DNA of 64,000 nucleotides from Flaccisagitta enflata (Eukaryota; Chaetognatha; Sagittoidea; Aphragmophora): NCBI GenBank assembly GCA_965153355.1, contig OZ231127.1, positions 46,810,001 to 46,874,000 of the forward strand, read 5' to 3'. Shown piece by piece: positions 62,523 to 64,000 of this stretch (position 1 is its first letter; each line of letters starts with the position of its first letter). The notes under the pieces were generated by a model. It saw only the letters and a program-made list of their open reading frames with translations, ran no database searches and was not told where the DNA came from. The position numbers and the translations under genes were made by a program.

Positions 62523-63215
62523 TGGCTGAGTTTTATGTATTACAGCCTAAAGCTACTCGAATAAAAGCTTCGTTCTGGCGGAGGATTTGGAAAAAAACAA
62601 AACAAAATCGTGAAGAAAACCATTCAAAATTCCAACTTGTGTTTAATAAACACAATCACATTTTCAGACCAAATCGCTCGGTCGTTCACGATCGGCAATC
62701 CTTTAAAAAAATGTACTCTATCATTACTCATAACATCATATAAAGTTATGTACTATTTTAAACAATTTATATATTATTCAATAAAACTGGGCTTGATTTT
62801 TTTTCTTGATCCCATTTTTTTGTTGTCGCATTATTGTTTATTTTTTTTCCTTTTGTGTCCCACCGAGACAAAAATTTGCAAAGAGATCTAACACGGTCTC
62901 ATAAGTATGACTATTTATTCTTATTGTAAAAGCATACATGTTCTTTTCTTCGTGTATTGACTCGATTTTTCTCCATCTTACTTGTGTGCATTGAACGCGA
63001 CTATGGCAGATTATTGGACACTGTTTTGCTTCCACGCTTTTGAATTATAGATTATTCCGCAATTCTGAGCAGCAAATTCTTCATCTTTCATTCCAAGTTG
63101 GAAAGGTCACGGATTCCAAAGAAAGAAGGCTGGTATCTTATTTAGGATGACGAGAAACAATCCAGGGAGACCAACGCATAAAATCATGGCAAAGAGAAAA
63201 ACAAACAACTTGTTT
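62523..63215. other. No gene recognised
   Basis: AT-rich. The 73-codon frame at 62522-62743 has no recognised motif. Confidence 0.4.
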
Positions 63216-63424
63216 GGCATTATGATTGTATTAGACGGATCATAAACAAACGTTGAAATATCATTTATTCCCAATATTTCGACCGAATAACATCAGCCTT
63301 CTTCAGGGGAGCCCTGAAGCCCCGCGTTCTCCCCTGAAGAAGGCTGATGTTTTTCGGTCGAAATATTTGGAATAAATGATATTTCAACGTTTGTTTATGA
63401 TCCGCCTAATAGAATCATAATGCC
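63216..63424. mobile_element. Foldback with CTTCTTCAGGGG centre
   Basis: Arms of about 95 bp run from GGCATTATGATTGTATTAGA to its complement at the right, via TTTCGACCGAATAACATCAG. The loop is short (CCCTGAAGCCCCGCGTT). Non-coding. Confidence 0.8.
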
Positions 63425-64000
63425 TCAACAACAATCGTCCAACTTTCATAGTAACTTGTTTTGCTTAAATTTTCCTTTAACAAAGAGCATGAGCTTAAGT
63501 TAATCTATAACTGTTTGAAAGCTCTGCAAATGATCTTCAAGATGCGACGTTGCTGGTCATTCTTACTTTATTTCTTCAGAAATGGCATAGATTTGAAGAA
63601 AAATATCACAAATATGACAAAAATGCAAATTCCTCATTTATTTCTGTAAGCAATTTTGTTTGTTTTTTGGTTTTCTTATCAATGCAACTCATGATCATCA
63701 AAACCACTTGATATCCACGAGCAAACTAAACAGCTTCGAATTTTCTTTAAAATTGCGCAAAGAACAAGGTTTTTCATAATTGCATTTAAATCTTATGTTT
63801 TGACAAAGTACAGTGGTTTTTCAAACTTTTGACTTTCTGTTTCTGCATTTCTAAATGAATAAAGCTAGGACAACCAGCAAGGTATAATTTGAAAGATCTT
63901 TTGTGGAGCTTTCGAACGGTTATGGATTTTTCTTTGTTTTTTAATTACTTAACTGTAATTGTAAAACATCTAAAAACATCTTGTTTGACTTTTTCTCGCC
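63425..64000. other. No gene recognised
   Basis: AT-rich sequence to the window end. Confidence 0.4.

Noticed and set aside
63301-63385. Hammerhead ribozyme-like CTGATG...CGAAA
   Set aside because: The two core motifs are present, but the sequence between them cannot form stem II and the A after CTGATG is missing.

Overview
This is eukaryotic, most likely marine-invertebrate, DNA. It carries a BEL/Pao LTR retrotransposon (a superfamily known from metazoans), spliceosomal exon signals, many TIR/foldback DNA elements, and very long microsatellites ((AG)n, (AC)n, (AAAG)n, and a 1-kb (AAC)n array). The species cannot be named from the sequence. Nearly all long reading frames are shadows of simple repeats. 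There is no rRNA, no convincing tRNA and no CRISPR array.

Layout. 0-37 kb and 55-64 kb are gene-poor and built from four layers. The first is microsatellites. The second is about 30 copies of a short dispersed repeat, here called THR (terminal-hairpin repeat). It reads 5' AACAAGGCC - box - GGGTGGGCAGG - (CCGA/CGGA)n - CTCTTATAG - box - loop - complement of box - AAAAA 3'. The third is TIR/foldback elements, most of them sitting inside THR copies. The fourth is dispersed or duplicated unique-looking segments. A decayed Tc1-like transposase lies at 4.2-4.45 kb.

37.0-55.0 kb is one 18-kb BEL/Pao insertion. It has 904/902-bp LTRs and a perfect 5-bp target duplication (AATTG). Its order is Q-rich gag with zinc knuckles, aspartic protease, RT, RNase H, integrase, and an unrecognised basic/coiled-coil ORF3. 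The block from the protease C-terminus through ORF3 is then present a second time, and the second copy lacks the RT catalytic/RNase H part. Frameshifts and stops show it is dead.

57.9-61.9 kb holds the most interesting host coding signal. An internal exon (57921-58020) encodes a Lys-Arg processing site followed by cysteines. Two alternative or duplicated terminal exons (58473-58506, 61848-61881) can each complete an eight-cysteine secreted-peptide framework. The two terminal exons differ almost only at synonymous sites. A phase-compatible propeptide-like exon lies at 551-656, so most of the window could be one repeat-filled intron. This is inference. The window suggests a secreted cysteine-rich peptide gene (defensin-like or toxin-like) with no family assigned.
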